Part shown: in pieces, positions 22,908 to 35,525 of the stretch
Position numbering within the stretch: position 1 is the stretch's first letter
Layout: the number at the start of each line of letters is the position of its first letter
Assembly: GCA_027943335.1 (NCBI GenBank)
Contig: BSBK01009267.1
Span: forward strand, 248,001 to 312,000
Direction: 5' to 3'
DNA from: Chamaecyparis obtusa
Lineage: Eukaryota; Streptophyta; Pinopsida; Cupressales; Cupressaceae
Length of the DNA: 64,000 bases
Notes under the pieces: generated by a model
The model's input: only the letters and a program-made list of their open reading frames with translations
Databases searched by the model: none
Told to the model about the DNA's origin: nothing
Made by a program: the position numbers and the translations under genes

Positions 22908-25603
22908 ATGTCTGTCCCTATTCATGAGCATCAATTTGAGCATGGTCAAGGGTTCTAGTGGTCAGCTGCTTACGGATCTTCGGTGAGTGCTTGAACTTCT
23001 TGATTTTTCTATTTTATGCATTTAATTTCCAGAAATTTGAATTTTTCATGCCAAAACTCTATTTTTTTCCTTTTTAATTTCCAAATAATAGTTTTTTCCA
23101 TTTAAATAGCACTTTTACCTTTCAAGTAGCACTTCTATGACTTTAAGTTACACTTCTGCATTCTGAAACTGCACGTTTACACGCTAGTTTTTGGCCCTAA
23201 ACCACTTTTGCATTGTCAAATCACGCATTTAATCCTGATTTCACTTTTGCCAATTAAAATAGTGCTTCAAAATTTTAAAGCACTCCTTTCAAATTATTTT
23301 AGCGCATTTTCCTAAAATGGCATGTTTGATCTATTAAATAGCGTGTTTACAAATTTAAACAATGCATTTGTGTTTTAGTATTTTTAATGCCTGAATTAGC
23401 ACTTTCATTTTTTTTAGAAAACTTTTTAAATTGACTTAGTCAAATTTCAACCTGTTCAACATCATCGATCAACTGATTGGTAAAGGTAATGAACTTAATG
23501 TTATAGGGAGTCTTAAGTTGTCAGTATGAGTCAGTCATAATTTGAATGTTGGATCATCAATATAGATTTAGATGATGGGTGATGATGAATTTTCCATTCT
23601 ATCTAAGTAGAAGCATGAAAATTGATTGTGATTTGATATTTGTAAATGTTTTATTGACTTAGGATAATCCAAGTGATAACCAATTTCAAAACTGATATGA
23701 TCGAGCTTGCTTTTTGCAGGCAGTGCTTAAGTCATTGGGAGTTTGCGGGTCTTATCCTTTATCATTTAGTATGATCTAGGACTTGAGTTTGGCCGATCAC
23801 AGACACATTAGTCTATGTGGTTTATCTTTTATTTTGCATCTACCTTAGTTCCAAGTGAATTAGGGTCCGATTATGGCTATGGCTGAGCATTGGCATTTAG
23901 ACCATAATACCTTCCATCTTCCTATGGGAGAAATGACTATTACCCCTGAGGATGTGTATCGCATCCTATGCTTACCTACTCATGGAGAGTTAGTTTATTA
24001 TGATTCTATATATGATGGATCTTCATGTCATCAGGTTTTCCTTGATCCTACCATCGGTGATGATCACATCTAGTGGGCATAGTTCCTTTCCTTCCTGGTG
24101 CTTCCTACAGTTTTGGGTACTTTGATTGGTGGATTTCTTTTGCCAGAAAGGCATGGTCATGGTTTCACTTATGGATGGGGTCCTATCCTTGAGGACTTGT
24201 TGGTGTATCCTCATAGATTTGATTTGGGTTCATGCATATTAGCTCAGTTGTATCATGAGCTACATATAGTGGTTTACAGATGATCATTTATGCTTACTGT
24301 AGGGGCGATCTTGTTAGAGCTTTGGACTTGGGAGCACATCCCTGTGACACGTCCAATAATAGCATGATAGTGAGATCCAAGTTGGCCATTCGGATAGATG
24401 TATGAGGGGATTGTGATGTAGACTCATAAGGCTAAGCTAGGCTATTGGTGTCGTGGCATTGATTACATGAATACTGTTGTATGGAGGCCATATATTGGTT
24501 GTGAGGCCTGGCCCGAGGATGATTCTAAGTTGCCTTACATGTTTTTCCCTTGATGGATGATTGGGAATTCTACTTATATTATTGAGATATTCTTCTTTCA
24601 GAGAGTATTACGTCAGTATGGGCATAGACAGGGTATGCCACAGGGAGTAGCTATGAATGCTCGAGTGCAGGCAGATAGATCATTATGGGGTCCCTATGTA
24701 GATTATGGCACATCAGTCAGAGAGATTCAAGACCTTCGATATCTACCTTGGTCCATGAGAGATCACATTATGGATGCTGGGATCATAGATGATTATGCTG
24801 AGTGGTTGCATCGGTACCTCTTTTCTAGATTCACTGATCCTGCTAAGAGGGTTCCTGGGATTGACGAGCTATCAGATGGAGATTTTGGTGCTACAGGGGA
24901 TGGCAGAGATGATGATGGAGATGATGATGGTGGGGATGGTGGTGGAGGTAGGATTCAAGCATGGCATAGATGACATGGTCTTTGAGCAGCCAGAGAAGGT
25001 AGAGTACATATCCTAGTGATTGTTGCTACTCCTATTCCTCCTGCGGATGGTGGTTATGGTAGAGGTGGTGCGGATAGAGCACTACATCAAGTTGCTAGGG
25101 ATCCATAAGTGAGACATGGTCAACACATAGTTAGACATCAGAGGGAAGTTAAGGCACATTTGGCTCAAGTTTTTTTAGATTGGGTAGAGGGTTCTCTTGC
25201 TCAGCAGGGTATTCCACTGGTTATTCCACAGGCTCCACCTTCTCAGGGACCTATTTTTGCTTCTACTTCTACTTCTACTTTGATGCCATCTTCTTCATCA
25301 TGCCCTTCTTTTTCCAATTTTGTTCCATGTTTGGGTATTCCATCTTCATCGATGCCTTCTTCATCCATACCTCCACCATAGACTTCTATAGCATAGGTTC
25401 CTACCCCAGCCTTAGTATCATATGTTATATCTTTTCATACTTAGATATCAGTAGTGCAACAATAGGTTTCTTAGTTGAGTTTGATGATGCAGACCTTCAT
25501 GAAAGTGATGAGTCATTCAGGATTACAGGCAAGCTCGAGTTGTCTTCCAAATAGTGCTCATGGTCTTGATGGTACCAATGGTACTAGCGACTCAATCAGC
25601 TGA
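22908..25603 (+). pseudogene. Antisense plant-mobile-domain gene PMD-1, broken
   Basis: It runs against gag-pol, between integrase and the 3' LTR. Exon 1 (22908-22982) reads MSVPIHEHQFEHGQGF and then a TAG, ending at a GTGAGT donor. The acceptor TTTTTGCAG ends at 23719. Exon 2 keeps one frame from 23720 to the TGA at 25601-25603. The plant mobile domain is seen in AEHWHLDHNTFHLPMGEMTI and then EDVYRILCLPTHGEL, in GFLLPERHGHGFTYGWG, and in VWRPYIGCEAWPED. An acidic Gly/Asp run and a Gln/Ser/Pro-rich tail follow. PMD proteins act in silencing or are carried by transposons; its role here is unknown. Stops are mostly TAG with some TGA. Confidence 0.75.
23080..23420 (+). repeat. Spaced GCACTTTT-type words in the PMD-1 intron
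   Basis: Short words such as AGCACTTTTAC, AGTGCTT, GCACTCC and GCGCATTT recur roughly every 20-30 bp. The Tat leaders (42590-43010 and 44450-45800) hold the same kind of words in the sense of their own transcript. Confidence 0.5.
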
Positions 25604-28188
25604 TATATTTTAGTTTCTTTGTACTTTGATGATATATGATCTCATTGATGTGGAGACATTGGAATATTATTGTATCATTTGATTTGATCTATATTGTTGA
25701 TGCTAATACTGATACTTTGATAGACATTGGTTATCTAGATATTGCTTTTATGATCACTTTGATGGCCTTTGATATGTTGTTTAGTTCATGATGATGTTAT
25801 AGACTTTGATACTCATTCTGATAGCTTTCAGTATATATGATGTCATGATGTGTTGGATCTCCTTTTAAATGTTTTAACATGATATGTAGATCTAGATGCT
25901 TCTATCTCCTATATGCTTTGTTTTATGTTTTCCAAATGCAGGTTTTGTTCAAAATGTATGCATATGTCCTATTGATGCTTTAAATAGTTGTCTTATGTAT
26001 GACATAGAATAAATGGATAAATGTAATGAATATATAGATGTGTTCCAATGTTTAATGCTTTGATAATTTTATAAATGCTATGTGATGCAATGAAATGATA
26101 TGAAATAATAAAATGTGATATGGGTATGTAATGCTGAATGATTAATGATTTTATATGATATAGATGATGATGCAATCTTTCTAAGATGACTAAAATGATA
26201 TGCATCTAATGATGATGGTTATGATATATTTCAAATGCAATGTTTTAATGGATGTAATGGTGTATGTAATGACAAATGTATCTAATGGATGTGATATGGT
26301 TGATTTGAATATGAATGCAACTTAATGTAATGATAAATGAATCTAAATGATGTTTGTAACCTAATGCAATAATTCTATTGATGTATGCCACCTAATGCAA
26401 TGATTAAATGTAATGAATTTAATGATTTAAATGATGAACATACTTAAGTGAATGCAAGTTAAAGTGAATCTAATGCAATGTTTTCAATGATTTAATGCAA
26501 CTTAATGCTGTGTGCTTAAATGAACCAAACTAATGCAAGTGAACTAATGAAATGCCCTTTTTTTTTTTACTTTTGATTTCCAACACACTCAACCACATAT
26601 AGTTTTTGATGATCCTTTTGATTTTTGATTTGACTACACCCCGTTTCTTTTCATCCACTTTTCCCTTTTGCAATTATAAACTAAGAAAGGCAAAATACAT
26701 TCAATGTATTTAATCTAAGATGTATGCAACTAACTGTCATTATTCAAAAATTTGGAGCTTATAATCATCATTGAGCATTTTTGGAATCCCATTTTAGTAC
26801 AACCATCACTAGCGAGCAACTATGATGATATGAATACTTTTTGCACCTCTTTCTCTTTGATTTCCCGTATCTTTTTGGTATGACTATCATTGATTGAAAG
26901 CAATCATGAGAGTGCGAATACCAATTTTGTTAGATTCTATGTTGCAAGTGGATTTTGTTATTATGATATTGAAGATCAAAAGAGACAAGGTATCCTTTTG
27001 TGTAAACAAACAAAGATCTTAGCTTTATCTGATGTACAAGTCCTCGATGATTCTTTGATGATCACATCTTTAGACTAATAATACATGATTTAGAACTTTG
27101 ATCTTAAGACAATCATTCAACAATCAATAAAAATATCACGCTTTCATCATAGCTTGTCTAGTTAAAAACTTTCATCGATTCGCTAGAAAGACATGATTTC
27201 ATCAATCAAGTCAACACTTAGAAAAAAATTTGCAATGTTTTTCAAATCCATATTTCAAGTATAGTTCCATCCATTTCATAGTTTTAATCCTGATAAAGAT
27301 AAGGCCATGTAAGATCTTGGATCAAATTTTTCTTTTGATTCAAATTGGATTTAGGATTGAAGATTTGATGATGTGTTTCACTTGCTTGTTTTTGATGACT
27401 TGATTTGCTGATTGATTGAAGTTTTCTTTTGATGAATACTTCCTCCTTTTGAGTAGATTGCCCCCAGTTTGATATTATTTCTATTGTTGGACTTAGGGTA
27501 ATTTTCAAATTATGTGACCAAAATCTTTAGGTAATTGCAAATGCAACTGTAGGGTTTTATTATGCAATATATACAAATGCTGGTGAATGCAATAGTTACA
27601 AGATGACCTTCTAGGCATGCGATTGACTTGGAATTTCAATGGTGCCTATTTACTAGGTTTTCACTGATTGAATTGATATTTCTTTCTTTTTCTATTTTTA
27701 AAGCTTTTTCTCCTTTTTTGCTACCAAGGTGCCTATTTGCTAGGTTTTCACCAAGGCACTTTTTCTCTTTTTTTTTTTTTTTTGTATTTTTCTTTTTAAA
27801 ATTTTTTTCTTTCATATCATCAAGGCAGCTATTTGCTAGGTTTTGACCAAGACAACATCTTTTTGAGGATCCTTTCTGAATGTTTTTGACTTTCTTCATG
27901 CTCAATTTTCCACTATTTTTTTATCTTTTCTGCTTTTCAAATTTGTTTGTTCTTTTCTATTTTTCAAATTTTTTGGTATTTTCAGGATCTCTTTTGACTA
28001 TGTACAATAAATATGATGCTTTCCATCTAATTTCTAATACTCTTTATACTCTTTCATCTACCTCATCTATAGAACCTCTTTATATGAATGCTATTGATAG
28101 GTTCTTGTAGTTCTTCTCCATCACAATCTGCTAATTTGTAGGTACATGTCCCAAAAGATGAAGTGATCACAAATGGTCCTAACCAGTT
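25604..28188. other. Spacer between PMD-1 and integrase
   Basis: No gene recognised. 25880-26560 is AT-rich with many degenerate AATGTAATG / CTAATGCAA words, and 41030-41400 beyond PMD-2 is similar. Poly-T runs lie near 26559 and 27768-27783. Small repeats occur at 27638-27850. A minus-strand glutamine/lysine-rich frame at 27284-27508 is unsupported. Confidence 0.5.
27638..27850 (+). repeat. Three dispersed copies of a roughly 25-bp unit
   Basis: The unit GTGCCTATTTGCTAGGTTTT is seen near 27641, 27729 and (as GCAGCTATTTGC...) 27825. The copies are about 90 bp apart and separated by T-rich filler. Confidence 0.7.
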
Positions 28189-29448
28189 TTATTCCCATTT
28201 TCCTTTCTTTTCCCTTTCTTCTTGGTTCTTGGGGTTTTCTTGCAAAACTAGGTCACCTATTTGAAATTTTCTTGATTTGATATGCTTTTTATAAGTCCTT
28301 GAAATTCTATTTTGATATACCTTTAAATGATCAAATGCTTGTTGTTGTTTCTCATCTAGGAGTTCTAGTTCATGCAACCTAGCAACTCTATAGTTTTCCT
28401 CGCTTATCAAACCATGAAGAGATACCCTTAAGGATGGAAGTTCTACCTCTAAAGGTAAAACTGCTTCTGTTCCAAAGACTAAGGAAAAGGGTGTAGCTCA
28501 TGTTGGTATTTTGATGCTCCTTCTATAAGCCCATAAGGTCGAGTTTATTTTTATGTGCCAATCTCTACCTGAATTATCCACCATTATTTTCAATATCTTC
28601 AAGATGATTTTATTGGTTGCTTCTGCTTGTCCATTACCTTGGGGATAATATATTGATGAAGAATGATGGATCATGTGGAACTTTGTGCATAATTCCTTTA
28701 GGTCCTTTTTTTTTAAGTTCTTTTCATTATCCATTATGATGGCATGAGGTATGCCATATCTACAAATGATGTGATTTAGGATAAACAAAGATATCTATTT
28801 TCCTATTGCAGTTGATAAGGGTACAACTTCCACCCATTTGGCAAAGTACTCCGTTGCTGTGATGATGAATTTATGACCATTCGAGGATGGTGGATAAATT
28901 ATTCCTATTAAATCTAGACCCCATTGATAAAATGGCCAAGGTGTTGTCATCAAATGAAGCTCTTGTGCTAGCACATGTATAAAATTTCCATGAAATTGAC
29001 ACTTTCTACAAGTTTTGGCAAAGTGACAAGCGTCTTTCTCCATCATAGGCCAAAAATATCCTATCCTAAGAATTTTCTTAGCTAGGGTTAATCCATTCGA
29101 ATGTGACCCATAGATTCCCTCATGGGTTTCTCGCAAGGCTACGTTTGATTCCTCTTCCACTAGACATCTAAGGAGCATTCCATTGAGACTCTTACAATAC
29201 AATGTTTCTAATATTAAGGTATATTGAGAGGCTTGGCGAATGAAGCTTTTCTTTTGATTTTTGGTTTGGTCTATTGGTAGGATTTGGTCTTTTAAGTAGG
29301 TGTAAATAGGTCCATACCAAGGGGATTCATGTTTAGTTAGCAAGAAAATGGTATAAGGATGGGTGGTGTCAAATGCGGGTTGTTGCACTTCTTCTACCAG
29401 GAATTCATATCTGGCGCTTTGATCTGACATTTGTAGAAGTGATGCCAA
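28189..29448 (-). pseudogene. TatM integrase, nearly continuous
   Basis: The zinc-binding domain reads HEGIYGSHSNGLTLAKKILR and then CRKCQ (HHCC intact). The core has YQWGLDLIGIIYPPSSNGHK (first Asp), AIIMDNEKN (second Asp) and YYPQGNGQAEATNK (Glu), so the DDE residues all survive. The C-terminal part is RLHELELLDEKQQQAFDHL and then FQIGDLVLQ, typical of Tat elements. The frame is shared by 29448, 28788 and 28410, with only a few stops between. Confidence 0.9.
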
Positions 29449-29481
29449 AGTTGCAATTGCATCTGCTGCTCTATTTTTCTC

Positions 29482-29830
29482 TCATGGTACGTGCTCAAAT
29501 GTAATAAGAGTAAAGTACTTAAGATTTTCCACCATGTTTTTGTAAGGCACCAACTTGTCATCTTTTGTTTGATATTCATCATTAATTTGATTAATGACTA
29601 ATTCTGAGTCCCCATAAACCTTTAGTTTTGTCACCTTCCATTCTAATGCCAACTTGATTCCAACAACCAAGGCTTCATATTCTGCTATGTTATTAGTGCA
29701 TGTAAATAGCAATTTATAAGATTTTTTAATTTTAGATCCTTGAGGGGTAATCAAGAGTATGCTGCTTCTGACCCATGTTAAGTATATAAACCATCAAAAT
29801 ATAGTTGCCATGTCTTTACCTCAACATTCA
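29482..29830 (-). pseudogene. TatM second (archaeal-like) RNase H
   Basis: Between the usual RNase H and integrase sits YFDG (first Asp, near 29800), then NNIAEYEALVVGIKLAL (Glu) and KVYGDSELVINQI (Asp). An extra RNase H of this kind is a mark of the Tat lineage of plant Ty3/gypsy elements (established knowledge). A frameshift near 29760 separates the first Asp from the rest. Confidence 0.8.
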
Positions 29831-31080
29831 CAATCTTAGAATCTGGAAATTCTACTTGAATTGGATAATCATCTTGGAGTGGTGATTCTGCTAATTGGTT
29901 AGCAATGACTTTCCCTTTGATATATTTTTGTTCTACATACTCAATGTCAAATTCACTCAACACCATCACCCATTTGGTTAGCCTTCCATTTAATGTTGTT
30001 TTTCTAAGTAAATACTTCAAAGGATCAATCTTGGCAATGAGTCTTATCTTATGAGCTAGCATATAGTGTCATAGTTTTTGGGAAGAAAAAACCATATCCA
30101 AGAATTCCCTTTCAATGAATGTATAATTCAACTCGTATTTGACCAAAGTTCTACTTATATAGTATATTGCTTTTTCTTTGCTCGATTCACCTTCTTGTGC
30201 CAAAAGTGCCCCCAATGAATGCTCTATTGCTGAAATATATAGGATCAAAGGTTTTCCTCTGATAGGTGGCATAAAAATTGGAGGGTTCATGAGGTATTTC
30301 TTCAACATGTTAAAGTCTTCTTCACACTTTTCATCCCATTTGAAAATTGTATCTTTATGCAAGAGTTGGGTGAAGTTATGACATTTTTCCGCTAGTTGGG
30401 ATATAAACCTCCCGATGGATTGAATTATTCCTTGTAGTAACCTCATCTAGCTTATGTTTTTAGGTGCTTCCATCTCCATAATGGCCTTGATTTTAGCGGT
30501 ATCCACCTCTATTCCTTTTGCCGATATAATGTAGCCTAGCAGTTTTCCAGATTGGACCCCAAATGCACACTTTTTAGGATTAAGCCTTACTTTGAATTTC
30601 TCTAATATGTCAAAAAAATTCTCTAAAATTGTTAGATTCTCCTCTCTTGAATGAGATTTTTCTAATATGTCATCTACATAATCTTCCATGAACTTATGCA
30701 TCATATCATGGAATATTGTGGTCATGGCCCTTTGATATGTTGCCCCGACATTATTTAGACCAAAGGGCATAACATTCTAGAAGAATGTTCCCCATGCACA
30801 TGTAAATTTTGTTTTATCTTTGTCCTGAAGTGCTATCTTGATCTGGTTATAGCCACTAAATCCATCCATAAGTGAAAACATGGAATGTCCTACTGTTAAA
30901 TCTACAAAGGCATCTATGCTTGGAAGAGGAAAGTCATCTTTAGGACACACCAAGTTTAAGTCTTTGAAATCTGTGCAAATCCTAATGGGCTTATCTACTT
31001 TTGATACTAGCACTATGTTTGAAATCCATTAGGCATAATCAATGGCTCTAATAAATCCCACCTTTAGCAATTTCTCCAAT
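29831..31080 (-). pseudogene. TatM reverse transcriptase and first RNase H
   Basis: RT: VDKPIRICTDFKDLN, CPKDDFPLPSID, FSLMDGFSGYNQI, then a TAG between CAWGTFF and MPFGLNNVGATYQRAM. The catalytic box EDYVDDIL is intact, and the thumb reads LGYIISAKGIEVD. RNase H follows with ILYISAIEHSLGALLAQE, YYISRTLVKYELNYTFIERE. From 29778 to 31013 the segments share one frame with gag, so gag-pol was a single polyprotein. Confidence 0.9.
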
Positions 31081-32170
31081 TCCATTTTAACAAGTAATTC
31101 TATATGGAGATGCATCTTCCTTAACTTCTGTTTGACCGGCTTGACTCCTTCTTTGATATTCAAGTGATGCATAATCAATTTTGGATATAATATCAACATA
31201 TCATCATATGACCAAGAAAAATTGACTTGCTTTTCCTTGAAAAATTTTATGAATTATTTTCCATCTTCACTAGATAATGATGCCACTAGGTGTATGATCT
31301 CCGGCTCAGTTTTTGACCCAATGTTTATATTTTCTATAGGCTCGATCAAAATTGGAGATCTCTCTTAATAATGTTTAGGTAAAGCATCAAAAATTCCTTC
31401 CTTAGATTCCTCAGTTGGGTTTTCACCTTTGGAAATATCCTTTATTTCTTTTTCTTTTGGATCTAATGTTGCCACAATGTGGTTTTCAACATTAGATTCT
31501 TTTCATTTTTTACTTTTTTTGTTTTTTTCTCTTTTAGGTGGATTGAAAGTTTGCATACTCCCCTTTATTATTTCTTCCTGATATTCCATAGTAGAAGAAG
31601 GTTCAACCACATTGAGGTATTGGGACACCACGTTGTGATTCGAAATGGTTGGAAGGATGGTTGGTTCAATGGAATCCCATTCGATTAATTCTAGATATAT
31701 GAGTGTTAAAGGATGAATACCTTGGCTTGGTTCAATAGGATTTAGGGATAAGACATCATTTGATGGTTCATACATTGTATCATTCAAGTCTATGACATGT
31801 GCCTCTTCTAAATGTTCCAAAGAAGTAGGGTGAAAGTCATCCTCGCTAGACTCCTCTAAGGTTTCTGTTGGATAAAAGTTCTGTGGATTAAACCTAACAT
31901 TAGATTCCTCCATAGTAGGTCTCCATGAAGGTATATAGGGTTCACCTACCCATTGATTTATTGCAATCTCCTAAATTTGAAGGCTCTCTAAAACCACTTG
32001 ATTCGAACTAGATGCTTGATTTGGACTTGATTCTGCTATTTGTCCTTTGTTTTTGCTAGAAGTGTATGTATGGATCACATCTATCTCTTTATCATGGAAT
32101 GACTCACTTAACAATGAATCCCATTCCCATTTATTAGAATCCTCATCACTATGGGATTCTAATTCCAATA
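31081..32170 (-). pseudogene. TatM protease-RT linker, acidic
   Basis: This linker lies between the G-patch and RT and is rich in Glu, Ser and Pro (for example RFNPQNFYPTETLEESSEDD, VEPSSTMEYQEE). It is in the gag frame. TatP 58741-59109 encodes a close homologue (NPIELNQSIDPLTLIYLEL against NPIEPSQGIHPLTLIYLEL), showing both are derived from coding sequence. No catalytic motif or known domain is recognised. Confidence 0.7.
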
Positions 32171-32249
32171 TCTGATCATAGAGTTTAGGATAGTGTTTTT
32201 GAGTGTACCCTTGTTCAAGATATCCTAATGCTATTTTCTCCTTGCTATC

Positions 32250-32640
32250 TCACCATGTCATTTCTATAGGTTCAATGAGGCCTTCATTCTTCATGCCCAA
32301 AGGTCCTTGGCCTTTGTACCCCATCTTTTTCTTGATTTGAAAGCCTTTCCCATATTGATGTGTGGGAATGCTGATATTTTGGATATGTTTGACATGGGCA
32401 CTTGTTTCTTCATCCTTGTAAAGCCAATTTAGGATCTCGTTATCATCCTCATCCATGGATGATGAAGTGCTAGCCCTCCAAAAATGATCATTATATTTAT
32501 GGGGTATGTTAGGTGGTCTCCCATAGGACTTAGGTGATAAGGGCAAGTCCATCATGGATAGGGAGTATTCACCTAATCCTTTTTCCTTGATTTTACATTT
32601 CTCATAAAAATTATTCATCATTTGGTCCATTTTATAATAG
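32250..32640 (-). pseudogene. TatM G-patch segment
   Basis: The frame ends with YGKGFQIKKKMGYKGQGPLG followed by EGLIEPIEMTW. This matches the G-patch pattern of spaced glycines with KMGY and GLG-like turns. G-patches bind nucleic acid or helicases. Some plant Ty3/gypsy and betaretroviral polyproteins carry one near protease. TatP 58048-58386 has the same segment. Confidence 0.72.
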
Positions 32641-32779
32641 TGAGTCTCCTTGGTGTATACTTGGACAAATTTAGTTAGATCTTCTTTCTATTTTTCAATA
32701 ATATTATCCTCACTAACCTTCTCTTTTCCTTTAGTTGATGTAGCTTGATTAGTGGGTTTTGGTATGTCTTTGAAAATAA

Positions 32780-33312
32780 CTTCCTTTTCTATCTTTTATT
32801 TTTCCTTTAATAATGGGATGTCTTTAGAACCTTTTCCTTGCTCCATTTGATTAGGTATAGATCCCTCCGCATTGTGTGGAACTAGAGAGTCATTGATAGG
32901 CTTGATGTTGTTACAATATTGGAATGGGTTTGAGTCCCCACTTACCATTATTTCCTGCCCTAGATAAGGAAATTTTAAACATTGGTGGTAAGCAAAAGGA
33001 ATGGCCTGCATTTCATGGATCCATGACCTTCCTAACAAGATAGTGTAGGTTAAATTTAAATCTAACACTTGGAAAATTGTTTCCTTTTGTATAGGACCAA
33101 CTCTTATGGGAAGTATTATGACTCCTTTTGATGCTCAATCTTCATCATCGTAAGCTTTGATTGTATTTTTTCTTTGAATCAATAGCTTCCTCAGAAAATC
33201 CTAAAGCTTTGACCAAGTTTATGGTACATATGTTTAAACCATCTCCCCCATCAATAATCACTCTCTTCACTTGATGTTTGTTAATAATAACCTCTATGTG
33301 TAAAGGTAGATT
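32780..33312 (-). pseudogene. TatM aspartic protease, broken
   Basis: Near 33270 the minus strand reads VIIDGGDGLNICTINLVKAL, with the DGG active-site triad and the hydrophobic stretch after it. It continues into MLDLNLTYTILLGRSWIHEM, the conserved ILLGR.W.H end of plant gypsy proteases. A frameshift separates the two. TatP 57298-57831 carries the same domain unbroken. Confidence 0.82.
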
Positions 33313-35525
33313 CTATGGATGGTTCAAAGACATGTCATCTTGTTCTGAAAATGATAAGCAATGAGGAGAAATGAGATGTCCCACCATATTTTGGAACTTG
33401 TCCACATCTAGGTTTAGTGGCACATTAGTCTCCACTAAGGCATTTTCTAAAATTTCTTTGTGTGTAGGTGATAACTTGAGCAGCTCTAAGATTGATATTT
33501 GAGTGGGAGTCCTTTGTAATTGATCCACCAAGTTATATTGCTTTGATGATGAAGGTACATTTTGATTGGGTAGAACAATTCTTGGAACATTGCCAGGTAA
33601 AGTGATTTTAGCAGCTTGCCCCCTAGTGACAATGTTAGATGATGTTTCTTTTGATTTCTCCTTTACCATGATAACATTTATGGTATTGTCTTCTTCTCTT
33701 AGAGTATTGATTATGTTATCATAAGTGTGAGAAAAGTTCACCTTCTCATTACCTTTTTTTATTTTATTTTGATTGTTATTAGATGATTCACCCTTTTCAT
33801 GGTTTAAAAATGGGTTCTTTAAGGCCGTATGATCTTCATTGTTTTGAGGCCCTTCAATTTTGATGGTTCCATCATCTATTAGGTCTTGCATTAAATGTTT
33901 TAACCTCATGCATTCATTGGTTTTATGGCCTCTATTTCGATGATACTCACATTGGTGAGAATCATTCCACCAATTAGGTTTAACTTGAGGTTCATAATCT
34001 CTCAAATCAGGTAATGTAATGATCTTATTAGCAACCAAGGTCCTTAATGTGTTCTCCAAGGGTTCACCTAGATAGGTGAATTTTCTTTTGTTATAAGTGG
34101 AGAAAAAGGGTTTGGGCTTATTCCCATTAGCATTATTATAAGGATTATTATTAGCATTGTTGTTCAAATTATTGGAATTGTTGTTGGAATTATTGGGATT
34201 GTTGGAATTAAATGGAGCCTTGTTTGATTGATTAATGTTATACGAAGAATTGGCCCCACTTGATAAGTTGAAAGGGGGGTGGCCTTCAAATTGTTGGCCT
34301 CTACAACTCCATCATTCACAAGATTCTTATTGTTATTTTTCAACCATAACTTAGGCTTATCATTGTGATTATTTGTTCCCCTATTGTTAGTATAATTATA
34401 TTGATAATGATTTTTGTTGTTATTGGTATTGGTATTGGACTTATTATCTTTGAATAATTTTATTTGTTCTTGTTTTACCAATACATCTTCAATTTGAATC
34501 CCATTTTCAATAAGCTTTTCAAAGGTCAGGGGACATTGAAGTTGGAGGCAATAATTCATCTCCATTGTCAAATTGTTTGTGAATATTTCCATCTTCTCCT
34601 TTTCAAGGATACTTCATGGATATCGTGCAAATACTATCCTCCACCTGTGTAGGAATCCTAAGAAGTATTCACAATCTTTTTGTTTGGTATCACATAATTT
34701 GAGCATCATGATTTCATGCTCAATATTATAGGAGTAGTGGGTCTCAAATTTGGAGGCTAATTCCTCAAAATTCTTAATTCCTAGTGGGAGTTTAGAGAAC
34801 CATTCCATGGTGGAACCTCCTAAAATCCTAGGGAAAAGTCTCATTAGATACATAGTGTTATGCATGAACTCAATACTTAAGGCACAAAATTCAAGAAGAT
34901 GATCCTGTGGGTCTGTTTTACCCATATACTTATCATATTTAGGAAAGACGGTATTGAACAGAAAAGGTACCATGGTCAAGCTTTTATCAAATAGAAATGG
35001 GCACAAGGCTTCAATAGAAAAAGGCTTAGGTTCAACTGCCTTTTTTATTAAGTCAATTTGTTCTTGGAATGTTTTTAATTGCTTAGTCATAGCACTCATC
35101 GGGTCCTCTTCTTCTTGAGTCTTCTTTAGTTGGTCTATATCATAGTCATGGGGGAGCTTTACTCCCATGTGGGCTAGGTTTAAGAAAAATTTCTCTCTAT
35201 CCCTCTCTATCAGTTTATCCATGACTTCTAGGAATTCCATGTCTTGGGTTTCTCTCTCAACTTTTTCTTCAAGAGTTTCCTTAGGAGGTGGATTGATATT
35301 GGGATTATTAGTATTATCATTGTTTCCTCCATGTTGATGATCATAAAATGTAGAATTTTGATCCATATTGTTAAGTCTTTCTTCAAAAAGGTTTGGGAGA
35401 CTATCCCCTTAATTATGATCTTTAAAAAGACTTTGGTATTCAAATTCGGGAACTCCTCTAGCTATGCAAGTGCTATCTCCTTGTAAAGACCCTTTGAACT
35501 TATGGGAGCGTGTGGAAATTGGCAT
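33313..35525 (-). pseudogene. gag: TatM gag, broken
   Basis: The start is placed at the ATG at 35525, because TatP has a matching ATG with collinear residues (..STRSHKF.. against ..STCSHRL..) that precede MDQNSTF. The gag core is TMEWFSKLPLGIKNFEELAS and then FLGFLHRWR (34614-35366). An Asn-rich linker follows. The knuckle CEYHRNRGHKTNECMRLKHL is Tat/Athila type. A TAA lies near 35410, and a single-base shift in a C/G run near 34275 moves the knuckle to another frame. Confidence 0.88.

Noticed and set aside
25880..26560. AATG-rich stretch as a CRISPR or tandem satellite
   Set aside because: The words have no constant repeat length or spacers. It is degenerate low-complexity sequence in a plant transposon.
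27628..28110. Phe/Ser-rich + strand ORFs
   Set aside because: They come from T-rich filler and poly-T runs with small repeats; there is no domain or context for a gene.
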